Assembly: GCA_963989245.1 (NCBI GenBank)
Contig: OZ022339.1
Span: 62,499,773 to 62,563,772, forward strand
Reading direction: 5' to 3'
DNA from: Nansenia antarctica
Lineage: Eukaryota; Chordata; Actinopteri; Argentiniformes; Microstomatidae
Length of the DNA stretch: 64,000 nucleotides
The notes beneath the pieces are model-generated. The model made no database searches. It was given only the letters and a program-made list of their open reading frames with translations, and was not told the DNA's origin. Below are positions 1 through 11,848 of this stretch, in pieces. The translations under genes and the position numbers were made by a program. Position 1 is the stretch's first letter. Each line of letters opens with the position of its first letter.

Positions 1-535
1 TAGTCCCAGGTCTAGTAGTTTGGTCACTAGCCTGTCTGGAAGGATGGTGTTGAAGGCAGAGCTGAAGTCCACAAAGAGCAGTCTCGCGTAGCTGTTCCCC
101 CTCTCCAGGTGGGATAGAGTGGAGTGGAGAGTCGTCGCGATGGCGTCCTCTGCGGACCTGTGGGCTCTGTAGGCGAACTGGTATGGATCCAGGTTGGGCG
201 GGAGGCGTGTGATTATGTGGGCCCGGACCAGTTTCTCGAAGCACTTCATGATGATTGGTGTGAGTGCCACCGGGCGGTAGTCGTTTAGGCAGCTCACCGT
301 GCTTTTCTTCGGGACTGGGATGATTGTTGAGGTTTTCAGGCAGGGTGGGATGGTGGCCTGGGACAGGGACTGGTTGAAGATGTTGGTGAAAACCCCGGCC
401 AGCTGGTCGGCGCAGTCCCTCAGCACCCGTCCCAGGACGCCATCCGGCCCTGAGGCTTTTCTGGGGTCCACCGCCTTCAGCACGCGTCTCACTTCATGCT
501 CTGTAAGGGTGAGGCTGCTGAGAGCTGGAGAGAGT
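1..535 (-). mobile_element. L2/Rex1-like LINE reverse transcriptase fragment
   Basis: The minus strand reads as the N-terminal half of a non-LTR reverse transcriptase. It shows a PVPKKS segment, then NDYRPVALT, a QFAYR block and FVDFSSAFNT near the left edge, in that order. These are the fingers and palm motifs of the CR1/L2/Rex1 group. The fragment runs off the left edge, so the catalytic YADD box lies outside. The open part ends near 535, where homology fades, so this is a partial copy. The clade assignment is inferred from motif style only. Confidence 0.85.
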
Positions 536-770
536 ATATATAAGGTATACAGCTGACACTGTCATTCTTACTGGGCCCAGATGCTGTACTGAGTTGAATA
601 TGGTTGTTTTAGGTTGTTTTGATGTAGAAATAACATTCTGGTGGTGGGCGGTATCAGATCCTCTCTGCCAATGACTTCAAGCTCCATTTGGTGGTTTGTC
701 CTTTAAGACGATTTGCTTTGAACCCCACATTCTTGCCTGTGTTCTGGTCATATTTGGCATTACTGGAGGA

Positions 771-805
771 GTGTGTGTGTGTGTGTGTGTATGTGTGTGT
801 GTGTG

Positions 806-837
<32 letters not shown>

Positions 838-862
838 CGTGTGTGTGTGCGTGTGTGTGTGT
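771..862. repeat. (TG)n microsatellite
   Basis: About 90 bp of TG dinucleotide repeat, interrupted by single CG and AT steps. Its open frames of alternating Cys and Val are an artefact of the repeat. Confidence 0.97.
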
Positions 863-2214
863 AAGAACCCGCGCATCATTTATGTTTTAATCAATTCGTA
901 ATGGTTATTTCAATGTATCTTTTTAATTGAATTTAGCAAGTGACCTTGATTTAAAAGGATTAAACAATTAAGCACCATGTCAACCAAATCTGGGTCATGT
1001 TCAATTTCAACTAGCCCTCTAAAAGGTTTCAATAAGATCCTGAAATCAATCCATTTAAAAGCATAATCCCCTAGATGTGTTTATTCTACCACTATAACTA
1101 TCACACACTCTCTAACCGACAGTATTGGCCTAGTTCATGAAGTACTTGGGATCAAGATTTCAGTACAGATATCCATTCTGGCTCCCTTTCAATCCTTTTA
1201 TTAATAATCCAGTGATTGATTCTGTTACATCTCCATGTATATGACTGTATTGGTAATTGGTTTAGCATTGATTCTTTTATCATAGATGCCCTATGTAAAC
1301 CTGAATGTCTCTCAGCAGTAATGAGCCAGGCTAATCAGCAGAACAAGCCTGTATTGGCACCAGACCAGCCATCGCAGGGACTGATCGCTAGGCTACGCTA
1401 CAGTAGTGTCCCTGCTGTCTGATGATTGGTAGTTCGTCAGACTTCTTGGCTGTAAATCATAATTTCTCTGCCATTGCAGGATCAGAGAGGCTATTCTTGG
1501 CTGATTGGTCTGTGCTGATAGGGAAGTGGAGGCAGATATCTGGCAGTGGTCTGTGTGCGTGTGCGTGTGTGTGTGCGTGTGCAGATTTCTACATGTTTGT
1601 CTTTGGTCTGCAGTATGATGAACTGTCTGTCTCTCTTATTGATGAAGTCAGACACAGTGGAAAAACAGGAAGATATTTATTAGTGGGACTTCCTTTTTAG
1701 AGTTTCATTTCGAGATATAACTAAGATTTAGTAGCCTGACATTTGACCATTGAGATGTTTTCATAATCTTATCCTTGAGGCCCATAGAAATAGCACTCCT
1801 TTTTTTTCGCTCTCTGTTGTGGTTCTCCTCCAAATCAAATCACTCAGGGTATGGACTGCCTGCCTCCATTAATTTTCACTTTTTGTCTCCTTTTTTCCCC
1901 ACAAAGGAGCTTATTCGGTATTGCATTAGTGTAATACACACGTAGCTTCATATTGGTGCAGCGCTCAAAAGTCATGTGGCGCCACTCAGGGTCTGGAACA
2001 CACCGGATGCCTGTGTACACGCAGTGCGTGTGCGTGGCAGAACTGCGGCGGCTCTCACACTTGCGGCTTCCCTACTTGCTGCCCTCGTGTCTTCTGTGGG
2101 TCTTACTGCGGAGTTGCTACTGCCAACCCTAACTTTGTACATAGAGTTTTGCCTGCAACGTGCTCAGCATTGCGGAAAAAATAGGCGATCTCTAATCTCT
2201 AGATGGCGTGTCAG
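863..2214. other. Non-coding stretch, no gene seen
   Basis: AT-rich anonymous sequence with a short TG/CG-rich patch at 1553-1582 and no convincing exon. From about 1975 to 2214 it is GC-rich and resembles the sequence just right of the hAT element that follows (from 3965). The hAT element therefore seems to sit inside an older repeat. Confidence 0.5.
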
Positions 2215-2591
2215 CAGGGTTCGAGTTATAAGCTGAACTCTGTGGGGGTCTCCAAAATAACAGTGCGAAATGTTCTCATGCACGCGCGAATCATGCCCAC
2301 ACAGCGATGGGACTTACAAGTTTTAATTAGCTATAGGCAGTAGCGGATTAAGGTGGTCAGTGGCCCTAGGCTACTCCTTTGTGTGAGGACCCCCCGCCCC
2401 CATACACAAGCCTCCCCCCTCCCCAAAATATACAACTCACGAGCACCCTGCACACACACACCACTCATAATGCTTTACCATAAAACACTTAAACACTTTA
2501 ATAACACAATAACACAACAGTGTTAATAATGCAAAGAATAAAAAAAAGGTTCAGTGCATTCAGTTCTGTCTCTATTGCTCTCCTCTCCCGT

Positions 2592-2692
2592 TGTCTCTCT
2601 GTTACTGTCCTGTTGTCTGTCTCTCTGTTGCTGTCCTGTTGTCTGTCTCTCTGTTGCTGTCCTGTTGTCCGTCTCTCTGTTGCTCCCCTCAG
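2592..2692. repeat. 26-bp minisatellite inside the hAT element
   Basis: Three to four tandem copies of a 26-bp unit built on ctgttgctgtcctgttgtct, with single-base differences between copies. Confidence 0.8.
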
Positions 2693-3057
2693 CTCTAAAT
2701 GAAAGAAATGAATTAGCTAATTAGTTGGCATGTAAACATATAGTTAGGGTTGGGTACAGTTTGGGTTTTATTCGATACCGGTGACAAATCGATACTTTAA
2801 AAACGGTACCGGTACAGAAACATCATCCTCATCCTCAAATCCCAACATATCCTGACGCTACAGCTGCAGGCTACTCATTTCACCACATCAACAGCCCCAC
2901 ATGAAACAACAGCTATAAAAGCGATAGTCACACATGTATCTCGGCCAATAATTTTGTTATTTTTGCTATACAGAAGGAGCGAAAAATACATTAGGTTAGT
3001 ACACTAGGTTAGTAAAAAGTAAAAGCCACCTTACCTTTACGGAGACAAGATAGACCA

Positions 3058-3309
3058 AAGTGGTCTGTTTTCAGTAGGCTGACTGGTCTGTTTTCAGTAG
3101 GCTGAGTGGTCTGTTTTCAGTAGGCTGAGTGGTCTGTTTTCAGTAGGCTGAGGGGTCTGTTTTCAGTAGGCTGAGTGGTCTGTTTTCAGTAGGCTGAGTG
3201 GTCTGTTTTCAGTAGGCTGAGTGGTCTGTTTTCAGTAGGCTGAGTGGTCTGTTTTCAGTAGGCTGAGTGGTCTGTTTTCAGTAGGCTGAGTGGTCTGTTT
3301 TCAGTAGGT
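3058..3309. repeat. 23-bp minisatellite, about 11 copies, inside the hAT element
   Basis: A 23-bp unit starting ggtctgttttcagtaggctg recurs head to tail about eleven times with almost no divergence. An (AGT/AGC)n trinucleotide patch follows at 3322-3360. The near identity suggests recent expansion. Confidence 0.95.
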
Positions 3310-4299
3310 AGCAGAGTCCTCAGTAGTAGCAGCAGTAGTAGTAACAGTAGTAGCAGCAGGGCTAACGTTAGGTGTCATAGCAGGTTTCTTTGATAAAAAC
3401 CCGACATTTTCTAGGCTTGATGACCCGGTTGGCAGCAGTGGCCTTTTTTTGGGCGGCATGGTAGCTACTGTATGTATATACTCCTGTATAGCTAATGAAT
3501 GAATGTTTGCTTCTCAATAATAGGCTAGGTGCACGATCTCACTACTTCCTGAAAGGCAACTGGTGTCTCACTCTATTGGTTTAATTGATTAATCAGCTGT
3601 GCACTGTGTGTTCCAACAGTTTACCGCACAGCTGATTAATCAACCTTTTGCTGTTGCACAATATTCTACTGCGCCCCATGGTGTCTTGGTGGTGAAGTGC
3701 AGGCAGTCAAAGGCATACTGTCATTCACAGGAGATTAATGGTGCGCGTAGTTCTTTTGAAAAACGTGTTTATTTTACAATATTTATAATATAAATTAAAT
3801 AATATTCATTACATTGACATTTTGATCAAATAATAGTTGTGGTAATGTATTATTAGCGACCCCCACAGATTTTTGATTTTACTGCCTTCATGGGAGCTCA
3901 GAGAGCCTCAGACCATCTCTATGGGAGCTCAGCTCCCATTGGCTCCCACATAACTCGAACCCTGCGTGTCAGCGTGCAGCCAGCGAGAGACACACGCCTC
4001 ACTCGGGCTGTGTGGCTGCTCTAACCCGTTAACATGGGCGCCGAAATGAAAATGAAATGAAACGACACGCGCTGCTGAGCTTGACACTTGTGGTGTGTTC
4101 GTAGCCTAGGAGTGACTGAACAGGAAAGCGCCACTGTGTCCCCCATTGAAAACAATGGCTTCGCATGGCACAATGCTGTTCTTGTGCTTATCACGTGAAA
4201 AACCCTGTTACCCCTTATTTTAAACTCTGACCCCTGACACAGAGCAGGAGAAAAGGAATAGTTCAGCTCCAACTCTCTGTGGTCAGGCTCTGTTTGAGA

Positions 4300-4300
<1 letters not shown>

Positions 4301-4340
<40 letters not shown>

Positions 4341-4469
4341 TAAATGATCCCTATAGCAGGGACCAGCAGTATTAGTGTCTAACGCTCAGAGATCCCCGTA
4401 GGCAGAACCAACACATTAACACCATCCAGCCTCCACTGACCTCAGCTCTCGCAGCCACAGTTATACTCA

Positions 4470-4509
<40 letters not shown>

Positions 4510-4640
4510 TAAATGATCCCTATAGCAGGGACCAGCAGTATTAGTGTCTAACGCTCAGAGATCCCCGTAGGCAGAACCAACACATTAACACCATCCAGCC
4601 TCCACTGACCTCAGCTCTCGCAGCCACAGTTATACTCAGG
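4301..4640. repeat. 169-bp tandem duplication including a (CA)n tract
   Basis: A unit made of a (CA)n tract followed by about 133 bp of unique sequence (gataaatgatccctatagca onward) occurs twice with a 169-bp period. Copies of the unique part start at 4339 and 4508 and look identical by eye. Confidence 0.93.
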
Positions 4641-4854
4641 AGTCTACTTCAAGCTTATTCTTCAGCCTTTATCTAATTGACTGGGCATTGCTGTGGAGAA
4701 CACATCAGTCGAAATAGAGTTAGTTTCTTTTCTCCATGATGTTTCTCCATGATGATTTTTTTCTCCAAATTGCTGTTGTGTCTTGAAGCCACTTTGAACT
4801 GCACTCCTTTTATCTCTCTCTGAGTGTTTCAGATTTTTCTTGATCACCGCCTCT

Positions 4855-4866
4855 GTGTGTGTGTGG

Positions 4867-4903
<37 letters not shown>

Positions 4904-4951
4904 GGTGCGGGTGTAGGTGGTTGTGATGTGTTTGCATGCGTGCATGTGTGG

Positions 4952-5006
<55 letters not shown>

Positions 5007-5054
5007 GATGCGGGTGTAGGTGGTTGTGATGTGTTTGCATGCGTGCATGTGTGG

Positions 5055-5091
<37 letters not shown>

Positions 5092-5092
5092 T
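4855..5092. repeat. (TG)n tracts with a 103-bp tandem unit
   Basis: Long TG runs are interrupted by a block starting gtgtaggtggttgtgatgtg, present at 4911 and 5014 with a 103-bp period. The last TG run ends about 30 bp before the acceptor of the stum exon at 5122. Confidence 0.93.
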
Positions 5093-5121
5093 TTCTTAAC
5101 GTGTGTATTCTCTCTCCGCAG

Positions 5122-5301
5122 GTACGTTCGTGTCAGCTTTCACGGTGCTGTGCGGTGCAAAGACGGATCTGCCAGACCGCCACATCTGCTGCGTGTTCTG
5201 GCTCAACATCGCCGCGGCGTTCATCCAGATCCTCACTGCCGTCGTCATGGTGGGCTGGATCATGAGTATATTCTGGGGCATGGACATGGTCATCCTCGCA
5301 A
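5122..5301 (+). CDS. stum: Protein stum homologue, internal exon
   Basis: This 180-bp exon encodes about 60 residues of the Stum (SPEC3-like) membrane protein. It reads GTFVSAFTVLCGA, then TDLPDRHICCVFWLN, then two hydrophobic stretches ending MSIFWGMDMVILA. The family has two membrane segments in a short protein of roughly 140 residues; in Drosophila, Stumble is needed for mechanical sensing in proprioceptive neurons. The exon is bounded by a pyrimidine-rich acceptor (ctctctccgcag) and a donor (gtaggt at 5302). Both introns are phase 1, and the first Gly codon is split across the upstream intron. The exon or exons with the N-terminus are not recognisable upstream, so they probably lie beyond the left edge. 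The frame is intact, with no sign of decay. Confidence 0.93.
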
Positions 5302-5477
5302 GTAGGTGGTGCTCACATATTGTCTGCATACCATTTACTAGAATACTGTAGTAGTGCAAGTGTACATTTCAGTACACATGGCCCAGACATTACTTAATGC
5401 TATTGGTTATTGGTACACTGCATATTCTGGGGCATGAAATGGGGCATAGTATTGGTATTGATCTGCCATTAGAGACG

Positions 5478-6650
5478 TTGTATAGTAAAAGGGATGTCCT
5501 GATCGATCCATGGCATCGGTATCTGTGCGATATTGGTCCAGAATGCTGGATCGCAGATCGGACAAAAAAAAATTTGGCTCCGATCTGCGCTCCCGATCTG
5601 GCGTAACAGTAGTAGTCAGTGGTCATGTGCATGAGAGTTGGCTAGTAGCTACCTGTGTGTAATGAGTCTGACAATGTCATGATGCCAGCTGGTGAAATCA
5701 TATACCATTTACCTAAGTAATTTTTTGTTGTATTACATAGCCTGAAACTACAGATTGTAAGCTTTCAAATGATGTGTCATACATTGAAATCGAAAAAAAA
5801 AAATCAAGACGACACGAGTATTTGAATGTTGGTGTACCTCAAGAATGGAAATGTGACAGAATGGGAGAAAAGTGACTGATCGAACCACAACAACAAACAC
5901 TGGTAACAGCTAGCGGCTAACAGTGGTACATCGCTACAAACGTCTAACTGCGTTTTTATAACATCACAACATGCTGAGAGAATATTGACATGCTAAAAAC
6001 ACATAACTACACCTAATTAGAACACACAGTCCTTGCTTTTGAACACGTCCTAAAACTAAAGTATGTTGACAAGTCATTATCACTTACCAGTAGTGACCAA
6101 ACGAGAATAGTGAATCCAATCCACAAATTATAAGTATTTAGTGATCGTTAAACTATTGTATATTATATCGAGTGGGTACTTTAAAACTTGAAGTTGCCTG
6201 TTATGAAAACAAACCAGACATTGTTGACACCCCATCGATTCTGCGACTGGTTTATGGTCTCACCAGCGGGCGTCACTAGGCTACACTTAAAAAAAAGGCT
6301 CCTATAGGCCTAATTGATTTGCCATTTGTAAGAGAAGATAAATAGAATATAAACCTGAAGGCACTATAACTAGAAATCAGACAGTAACTTCTTTTTTTCT
6401 ATAATGCTTAATGCTGCTGTTTAAATAGTTTTAACTTTAAACCAGTTGATCACTGAGTACTGCAGAGCAGCCTACTGTTTTTGTTGGTTGAATAAAGGCT
6501 GGCAGTCTTTAATAGCCAACTGTTGTTGTGGACTATATACTGGGTAAATATTTGTTATTATTCAGGAGTAAAAAAATAAATACAAATATCAGATTGATAT
6601 CGGTATCGCAGATACCTGAAGCCCAGGTATCGGTATCGGTAGTGAACACA
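5478..6650. repeat. Possible hAT-like interspersed repeat
   Basis: Around 5490-5560 and again at 6588-6645 the sequence carries the cgatcc and ggtatcggtatc motifs seen at the ends of common fish hAT elements. I could not define matching terminal repeats or a target duplication. Confidence 0.3.
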
Positions 6651-8368
6651 ACCAAAAACCAACTGATGTCAATTCTTGGCTGGTCAAGTCAATCTTTTGA
6701 TTTAAATCGGAATATATATAGACATATATATATTCAAATTTAAATAAAATTCATATTTTTTCAGGCAGTAGTTTAGCACGTTAGTTCAGTGGGCCCTTGT
6801 GCAACCTGCACACAAACGGGGTGTTATGAAGTCTTCAACTGTTAAAAATACATTTATAGACTAAGTGTTAATTTATAGAATTAAGTGTTTATCTTTTGGG
6901 GAAAATGCATCCTCTATGTGTTTGTTGTTGTTGTGGGGTAGGGAGTGGGATATAGTGGGGTCTAGATTTGACTGTTTCAGGTGTTTGAGACATTCAAAAA
7001 GTCTCCTCACGAACTCCCATGGGGGGAGGAAGGCACGACAGGGCTCAACCAATATCTCGTCTAGGACCCCAGGACGCCTGGGCCAGCCTGTGAGAGCCTC
7101 ACTCTGTGCAAGATATTTGGCAACGACTAGAGACCAATTTTCTTCCAACTCTGACTATCTTGAGTCTGTTTTTGAAAATGTACTGTAACTCCAGGCAGTG
7201 CTTTTATTACTGAACTATTCTCCGGCAGCAGAGTTTTCCCCATCGGCTCCACTAGCGCTTCTAAGAACTGCCTGGGTTCGGTTATTAGATTCCATTATTC
7301 CGTCTCTCAATGCGACATGAGGAGATGGAAACCTTTGTATCCCGGCAATTACTATTGTGTGCCGGGAGCAGAACCTCTTGCACAGTAGTATTAATTGTGG
7401 TGTGTGGGAGGAAACGGCTACTCCCAGGACGTGGTTCTGCAGCCTGTTATTGAATCTAACCATTAGGCGCTGGAACACATCCTTTAACGATGTATTCCCT
7501 ACAAACGAAACAGCATCAAATACAATATCAAAGAGGGAGATTGTCAGTGATGTGCCTCTGTAGTGTGAGCACAGTAGTCTCTCTCAGAACATGATGTTCT
7601 ATACCTGTAGCAGCTCATGGCTCCAAGACAACATGATCTGCTTTAGTACACTAAGATAGGAGCAGGGGGGTGTTGGAAATTTACCACCACTAGCCGCAGA
7701 GACGAAATGATACTAATATTATAATCATTACAATAATGTAATCCCCTGAAATGGACTTGCAGTGTCGGACATTAGCTGTTGTGTTTCTGTACTGTTCTGT
7801 TCTGTACAGTAGGTGAAAATCCATTAGTCAACTCCCCTAGAACACTCCAGAGGGGTATTCCATCAACGTCACTAATACCCCCCAGGCTAATTGTAAACAA
7901 ACCGGACCCGAGGGTGCGAACCCGACCCAAATATTTATTTAAAAGACATCTCATTCCCTGATCACTACTGTACCAATGAAACATTGTCAACATAAGTCAT
8001 GTAACTATTTCACCTATAATCAATCAAGATTGTAGAGAATATTGATTAACTGCGCTTGTATTTCTTTTCTATGCTACGTACACCCCAAATGGACTCAAGT
8101 TTCTGATGGTAGGTGTTTGCAATACTATTATATGGTCCTTCTGTTACTGCTACTACTACTACTACTACGCCTCACGTATGAATGCACCACTGCACTGTGC
8201 TATGGACACATCTCAAACAGGCTGTCACTACCACTGCTTCTCCCATCTCCACCTCCATCTTTGCCAATGTCCCTGCCTGTTGGTGTCTATACCTCCCACC
8301 ACCTGCCTCTGTCTCTCACTCTGCTCGTTTGTCTGTCCATCTGTCTGTTTGCCTGTATGTCTGCCTGT

Positions 8369-8376
<8 letters not shown>

Positions 8377-8419
<43 letters not shown>

Positions 8420-8430
8420 TGTGCGTGCGT
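8377..8430. repeat. (TG)n microsatellite
   Basis: A TG dinucleotide run of about 50 bp, preceded by a ctgtctgt-rich patch, inside the stum intron. Confidence 0.95.
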
Positions 8431-8887
8431 GTCTTCGTGCTTGCGTGCCTTGTCCTCCATTCTCCTCGTTATAAAGACCTCTTGGTCAGCCTGGTTACGG
8501 AGGCACCACTGAGTCACCAGAATGTCCTCGCCCTGTCCCAGCATGCTTTGTTGCACGCAGCAGCAGCACAGATCAGAGAGGAGGCTGGCTGCTTGCGCCT
8601 CTGAGACGCATTGGTCCTGCAGCTATAAATGACAGTCAGTCATGAGTCATGATCATTAGGCACGAAACAGGAGAAGAACACAGGAGATGTTTTCCAGGGG
8701 GTTTCTTCTTTGTGGGTGACAGAGTGAAACTGGGAGCCCACCTACTGAAAAGTGTTCATTAACAAACAACGTTTTTTTTGGGGGGGGGGTTTCTGGTGTA
8801 AAGCATTTTTTCTGTATCGTGCCTTCTGAATACGACCCCCAGGTCTCACCACTGCATGTCTGGGATTCCGACACACTCACATTCCTC

Positions 8888-8949
8888 ATTCCATTCCATG
8901 CATTACAATGAGCCCGTCCTCCGATTTCTAGCTCCACCAGCCTCCACTG
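8888..8949. mobile_element. Half copy of the CAGTGGAGGCTGG MITE
   Basis: The stretch matches the right half of a MITE family seen complete at 11345, 60827 and 61203. It has the diagnostic cgtcctccgatttct and ccaccagcctccactg. The left half is missing. Confidence 0.7.
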
Positions 8950-9126
8950 CTTGAGACAAACACATGATTTGTGTGCCTCATTGAAATGCGTTTTTTGTAT
9001 ATTTTAATTTGATGATTAGAATATGTAGCCTATCACTTCTATCAAAAGTTTCATTCAAGTGTGATGATGTCATGTGATGATTGTATCTCAGTCTTTTTCT
9101 TTTTCCCCTCCCCCTCTGTCCCCCAG

Positions 9127-9161
9127 GCTACAGGGACCAGGGAGTTCCCCAGCAGCTCTGA
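9127..9161 (+). CDS. stum: Protein stum homologue, last coding exon
   Basis: A pyrimidine-rich acceptor (tctgtcccccag) is followed by 11 codons and a stop, reading YRDQGVPQQL after a split codon. This matches the conserved C-terminal tail of Stum proteins, which ends in a PQQL-type motif. The acceptor is phase 1, as needed to join the donor at 5302; the junction codon would be AGC (Ser). From memory, vertebrate Stum has a few extra residues at this junction. A tiny exon may therefore lie in the intron, or the fish tail is shorter. TGA is at 9159-9161. Confidence 0.8.
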
Positions 9162-9490
9162 AATTAGCCCGCTGAGCCGAAGCCTGCATGTACAGTTGTC
9201 TTCATACCCAACGCAATGCCCCGCCAACTGGGACAGAGAGCTGCTAAAGGGCGTCATCGCCTCAGGGAGCAAGGTCGGATTCTCACAGGCTCAACACCCC
9301 CTCCACCCCAACCTTAACCCCCCCACTTTACTGACCGACCTACCATCACCCCCCCTTGCCTCTGTCTCTACCCTCCCTAGCTCAGTGGCACAATGAGCAA
9401 TGAGTGGCACACCCACATCGTCAGAAAGGTGGCTACATGCGCCCGAAAGCGTCTTGCGAAAATAAAGAGAATAAAAATAATAAAGAACAA
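9162..9490 (+). other. Probable stum 3' untranslated region
   Basis: The sequence after the stop is non-coding. The first good polyadenylation hexamer, AATAAA at 9461-9466, lies about 300 bp downstream and is followed by further AATAA-rich sequence. The assignment rests on position and the hexamer only. Confidence 0.5.
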
Positions 9491-9898
9491 AATACAAATA
9501 TAATGTGCCAACTGTATGTACTGTGCTGTGTGCTAAAGACTATAACTATCCTGTGACAGGACCCCTTGTCCTGCTAGGGCAACATTCAGTATTACGAGGT
9601 TTTGATGAAACAGTCATTTGTGCAGTATTCCAGTATCTTTCAACTATTCTGACACACTTAAGATTATGACTTATTGGTCCGATCATGGTATCGGTGTTCA
9701 AATGCCCTCCGGGATTGTATAGTACTGTATGTGATGTTAATCTAGCCTTATGAAAAGTGAAGATGATGATGAATTTGTTTTTATATACAGTTACAATATT
9801 CTGCATGGATACCTTGTGTATCGTTTTTTTCAGCTATGTCTAGCATATATTTAGACTACTCACGTCACTTGCACTGACCTATGGTGAGGGCTGGGGCT

Positions 9899-9899
9899 T

Positions 9900-9943
<44 letters not shown>

Positions 9944-10018
9944 ACACACACACCACCACCCCCCAAACCCCCCACACACACACATACACACACACACACA
10001 CACACGCACACGCGCACA
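9899..10018. repeat. (CA)n microsatellite
   Basis: About 120 bp of CA repeat, broken by a ccaccaccccccaaaccccc segment and single CG or TA steps. Confidence 0.95.
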
Positions 10019-11344
10019 CTAATAGCCTTCGGACCTTTCTACTTTTATTGGTAGTTGTTTTCTTGTGAAACGTCAATGTATTGTACAGTGAATCATTCTG
10101 GGCCAGTTGCCATAGACACTGTCCACTTTAATCAAGTATCTGTGTGTATATTGGATTCCAGTTAAATGAATGTCATTGTAAAGTCATTACTGCCTCACAG
10201 ACATGAAAAGGCAGAGGAAGAACCAGCTAGTCTGAGTTGCTGTATGATCTGTGATATGACAAAGTGAGAGATTTCAAAATTATAAGCTAGGCATTATAGA
10301 AAGGTTGACATAGATACAGTAGATGTAAACGTTGATTGTGTTTAAAGATATCTATTTTCTATCTAGCAAATTCCCTCACACCCAGTAGAGAACAGACAGG
10401 AACTGTAAGAGAGATGTAGGCTAGGCTAACTCTCTGCCTGACAAATATGAACTCTCTACCTGAACCTGTACAACACGACAGTCTTTTGTCAAGATTAGAG
10501 AATGCATGTACCCTCCAGTGGCGTGTCAGTGATGTGTGTGTCTAAGGGAACGAGTGTGTGATGAGTTTATTGAAGTGCTACCACAGATAACAATAGGATT
10601 TCCAAAAAAGATTTAGCCTCATGCTATGACACGGCCCAAACATCTTGTCCTTGCACTTCAACACAACCGATTGTGAAGAACGATGGAGAACGGTGCACTC
10701 ACTTTTCACATAACAGGAATTTCAATGCCATTGTTCGATTTCAAGATTTTATATCTCATTTCCAAATACTGTAAGTAATGAGACAATGAAAAGTCAATTG
10801 CCTGCAAAAGCTGTAAAATGGCACTAATGTACAGAACAAACAAGCCCTACAGAAGTGTCAATCTCAATAAACAGAGTCTGTTATGAATACTGTTTTTGTG
10901 TCTGTATCTGTATGTGTGTTTCAGGTTAAAAAGGCTTGTTGTGGCCAGTCAGTCAGCCAGTCAGCTAGGCTGGAGCTAGCTAGGTCTTTCTCCCATTGAC
11001 TAAAGCAGGCAGAGAACTGACCGATGCCATAATGATTCTCCTCATAAGCAGATCCTTTGTTGAGATTTGTTTCTGGTACTTCCACTCTTGCTATGACAAC
11101 AGAACTTGAACAAAGGTGCCATTGGGGGGAGGTGGGGGTGTGTGTTGGAGGGGGGAGGGGAGGTGCCATTGGGGGGAGGTGGGGAGCAGGGGGGAACGCA
11201 CACGGGCTTTGACGGAGGAGAGGTGAGGGGATGTTGAGGGGTCAGCGATTGTACACAGTGGAGGGTGAGAAGTGACTGAGAGACAAAGCTGTGTGCTCCA
11301 ATGGTCAGGGCAGAACTCAGAGGTACTCTAGCCATGTGGTCTAG
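10019..11344. other. Non-coding stretch, no gene seen
   Basis: Anonymous AT-rich sequence, with a G-rich tandem patch (gtgccattggggggaggtgg, twice) at 11115-11190. I find no exon. Confidence 0.5.
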
Positions 11345-11454
11345 CGGTGGAGGCTGGTGGAAGTAGAATCGGAGGATGAGCTCATGGTAATGCATGGAAT
11401 GGAATGAGGAGTGATATCAACGTCCTCCAATTTCTACCTCTACCAGTCTCCACT
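11345..11454. mobile_element. MITE of the CAGTGGAGGCTGG family
   Basis: A 110-bp element with inverted ends (ggtggaggctggtgg and ccagtctccact). It is flanked by a 7-bp match ggtctag at 11338-11344 and 11455-11461. The interior carries the family's ggaatggaatgagg segment. It is a non-coding, hAT-like miniature element. Confidence 0.8.
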
Positions 11455-11848
11455 GGTCTAGAAGTGCTGAGAGGAGGACACACTGTGGAGGTGTCAGGAT
11501 GGAGGTGGACAAGTTGACTGATACAAATATGTCCTAAATGTATCTTCAAATCTAAGATAGAATGTCATAAAAAGATGCTGGTCAATTGGTCTTTCTTCTC
11601 CCCAAGGTTGTTATCATTCAACATGGAGCCGAATAAGTCAAACTCATTTCACTGGCAATGGTGTTGAATTGAGAATTAATCTCATTGTTTTATTGGTGCA
11701 GTATCGTGGGCTGACTCTCCAGTTATCCTTGATATGGTTTTGGATCCATTTGAATCAGAGACGTATTTCCTTGGTCTGCAGGAATGATGGGCCAGAATGT
11801 AATCATTTTGGGCCCAGTAGTTCAAAACGTTTAATCTCAATCAGATCC

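Larger units (their letters stand above)
2215..3964. mobile_element. Non-autonomous hAT transposon with 8-bp target duplication
   Basis: The ends are perfect 15-bp inverted repeats: CAGGGTTCGAGTTAT at 2215-2229 and its complement at 3950-3964. Both sides carry the identical 8-bp sequence cgtgtcag, at 2207-2214 and 3965-3972. An 8-bp duplication with CAGGG termini is the hAT signature. I see no transposase frame in the 1,750 bp, so movement would need an enzyme supplied elsewhere. It holds two minisatellites and a hairpin with 17-bp arms (about 3583-3645). Confidence 0.92.
5302..9126 (+). other. Intron between stum exons
   Basis: This 3.8-kb interval lies between the GT donor at 5302 and the AG acceptor at 9125-9126. 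It contains degenerate hAT-like repeat sequence (about 5480-5580 and 6590-6650), a (TG)n tract at 8377-8430 and half of a MITE near 8890. I see no coding exon, although a very short one could escape notice. Confidence 0.7.

Noticed and set aside
1976..2236. 86-codon open frame left of the hAT element
   Set aside because: It crosses the element border and lacks splice signals or homology that I can recognise.
3058..3309. Regular 23-bp repeats that might suggest a CRISPR array
   Set aside because: Units are contiguous with no unique spacers, and the DNA is vertebrate. It is a minisatellite within a hAT element.
4662..5305. Several open frames of His/Thr or Cys/Val repeats
   Set aside because: They are translations of CA/TG dinucleotide tracts in all frames. 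Only the stum exon starting at 5122 is real.
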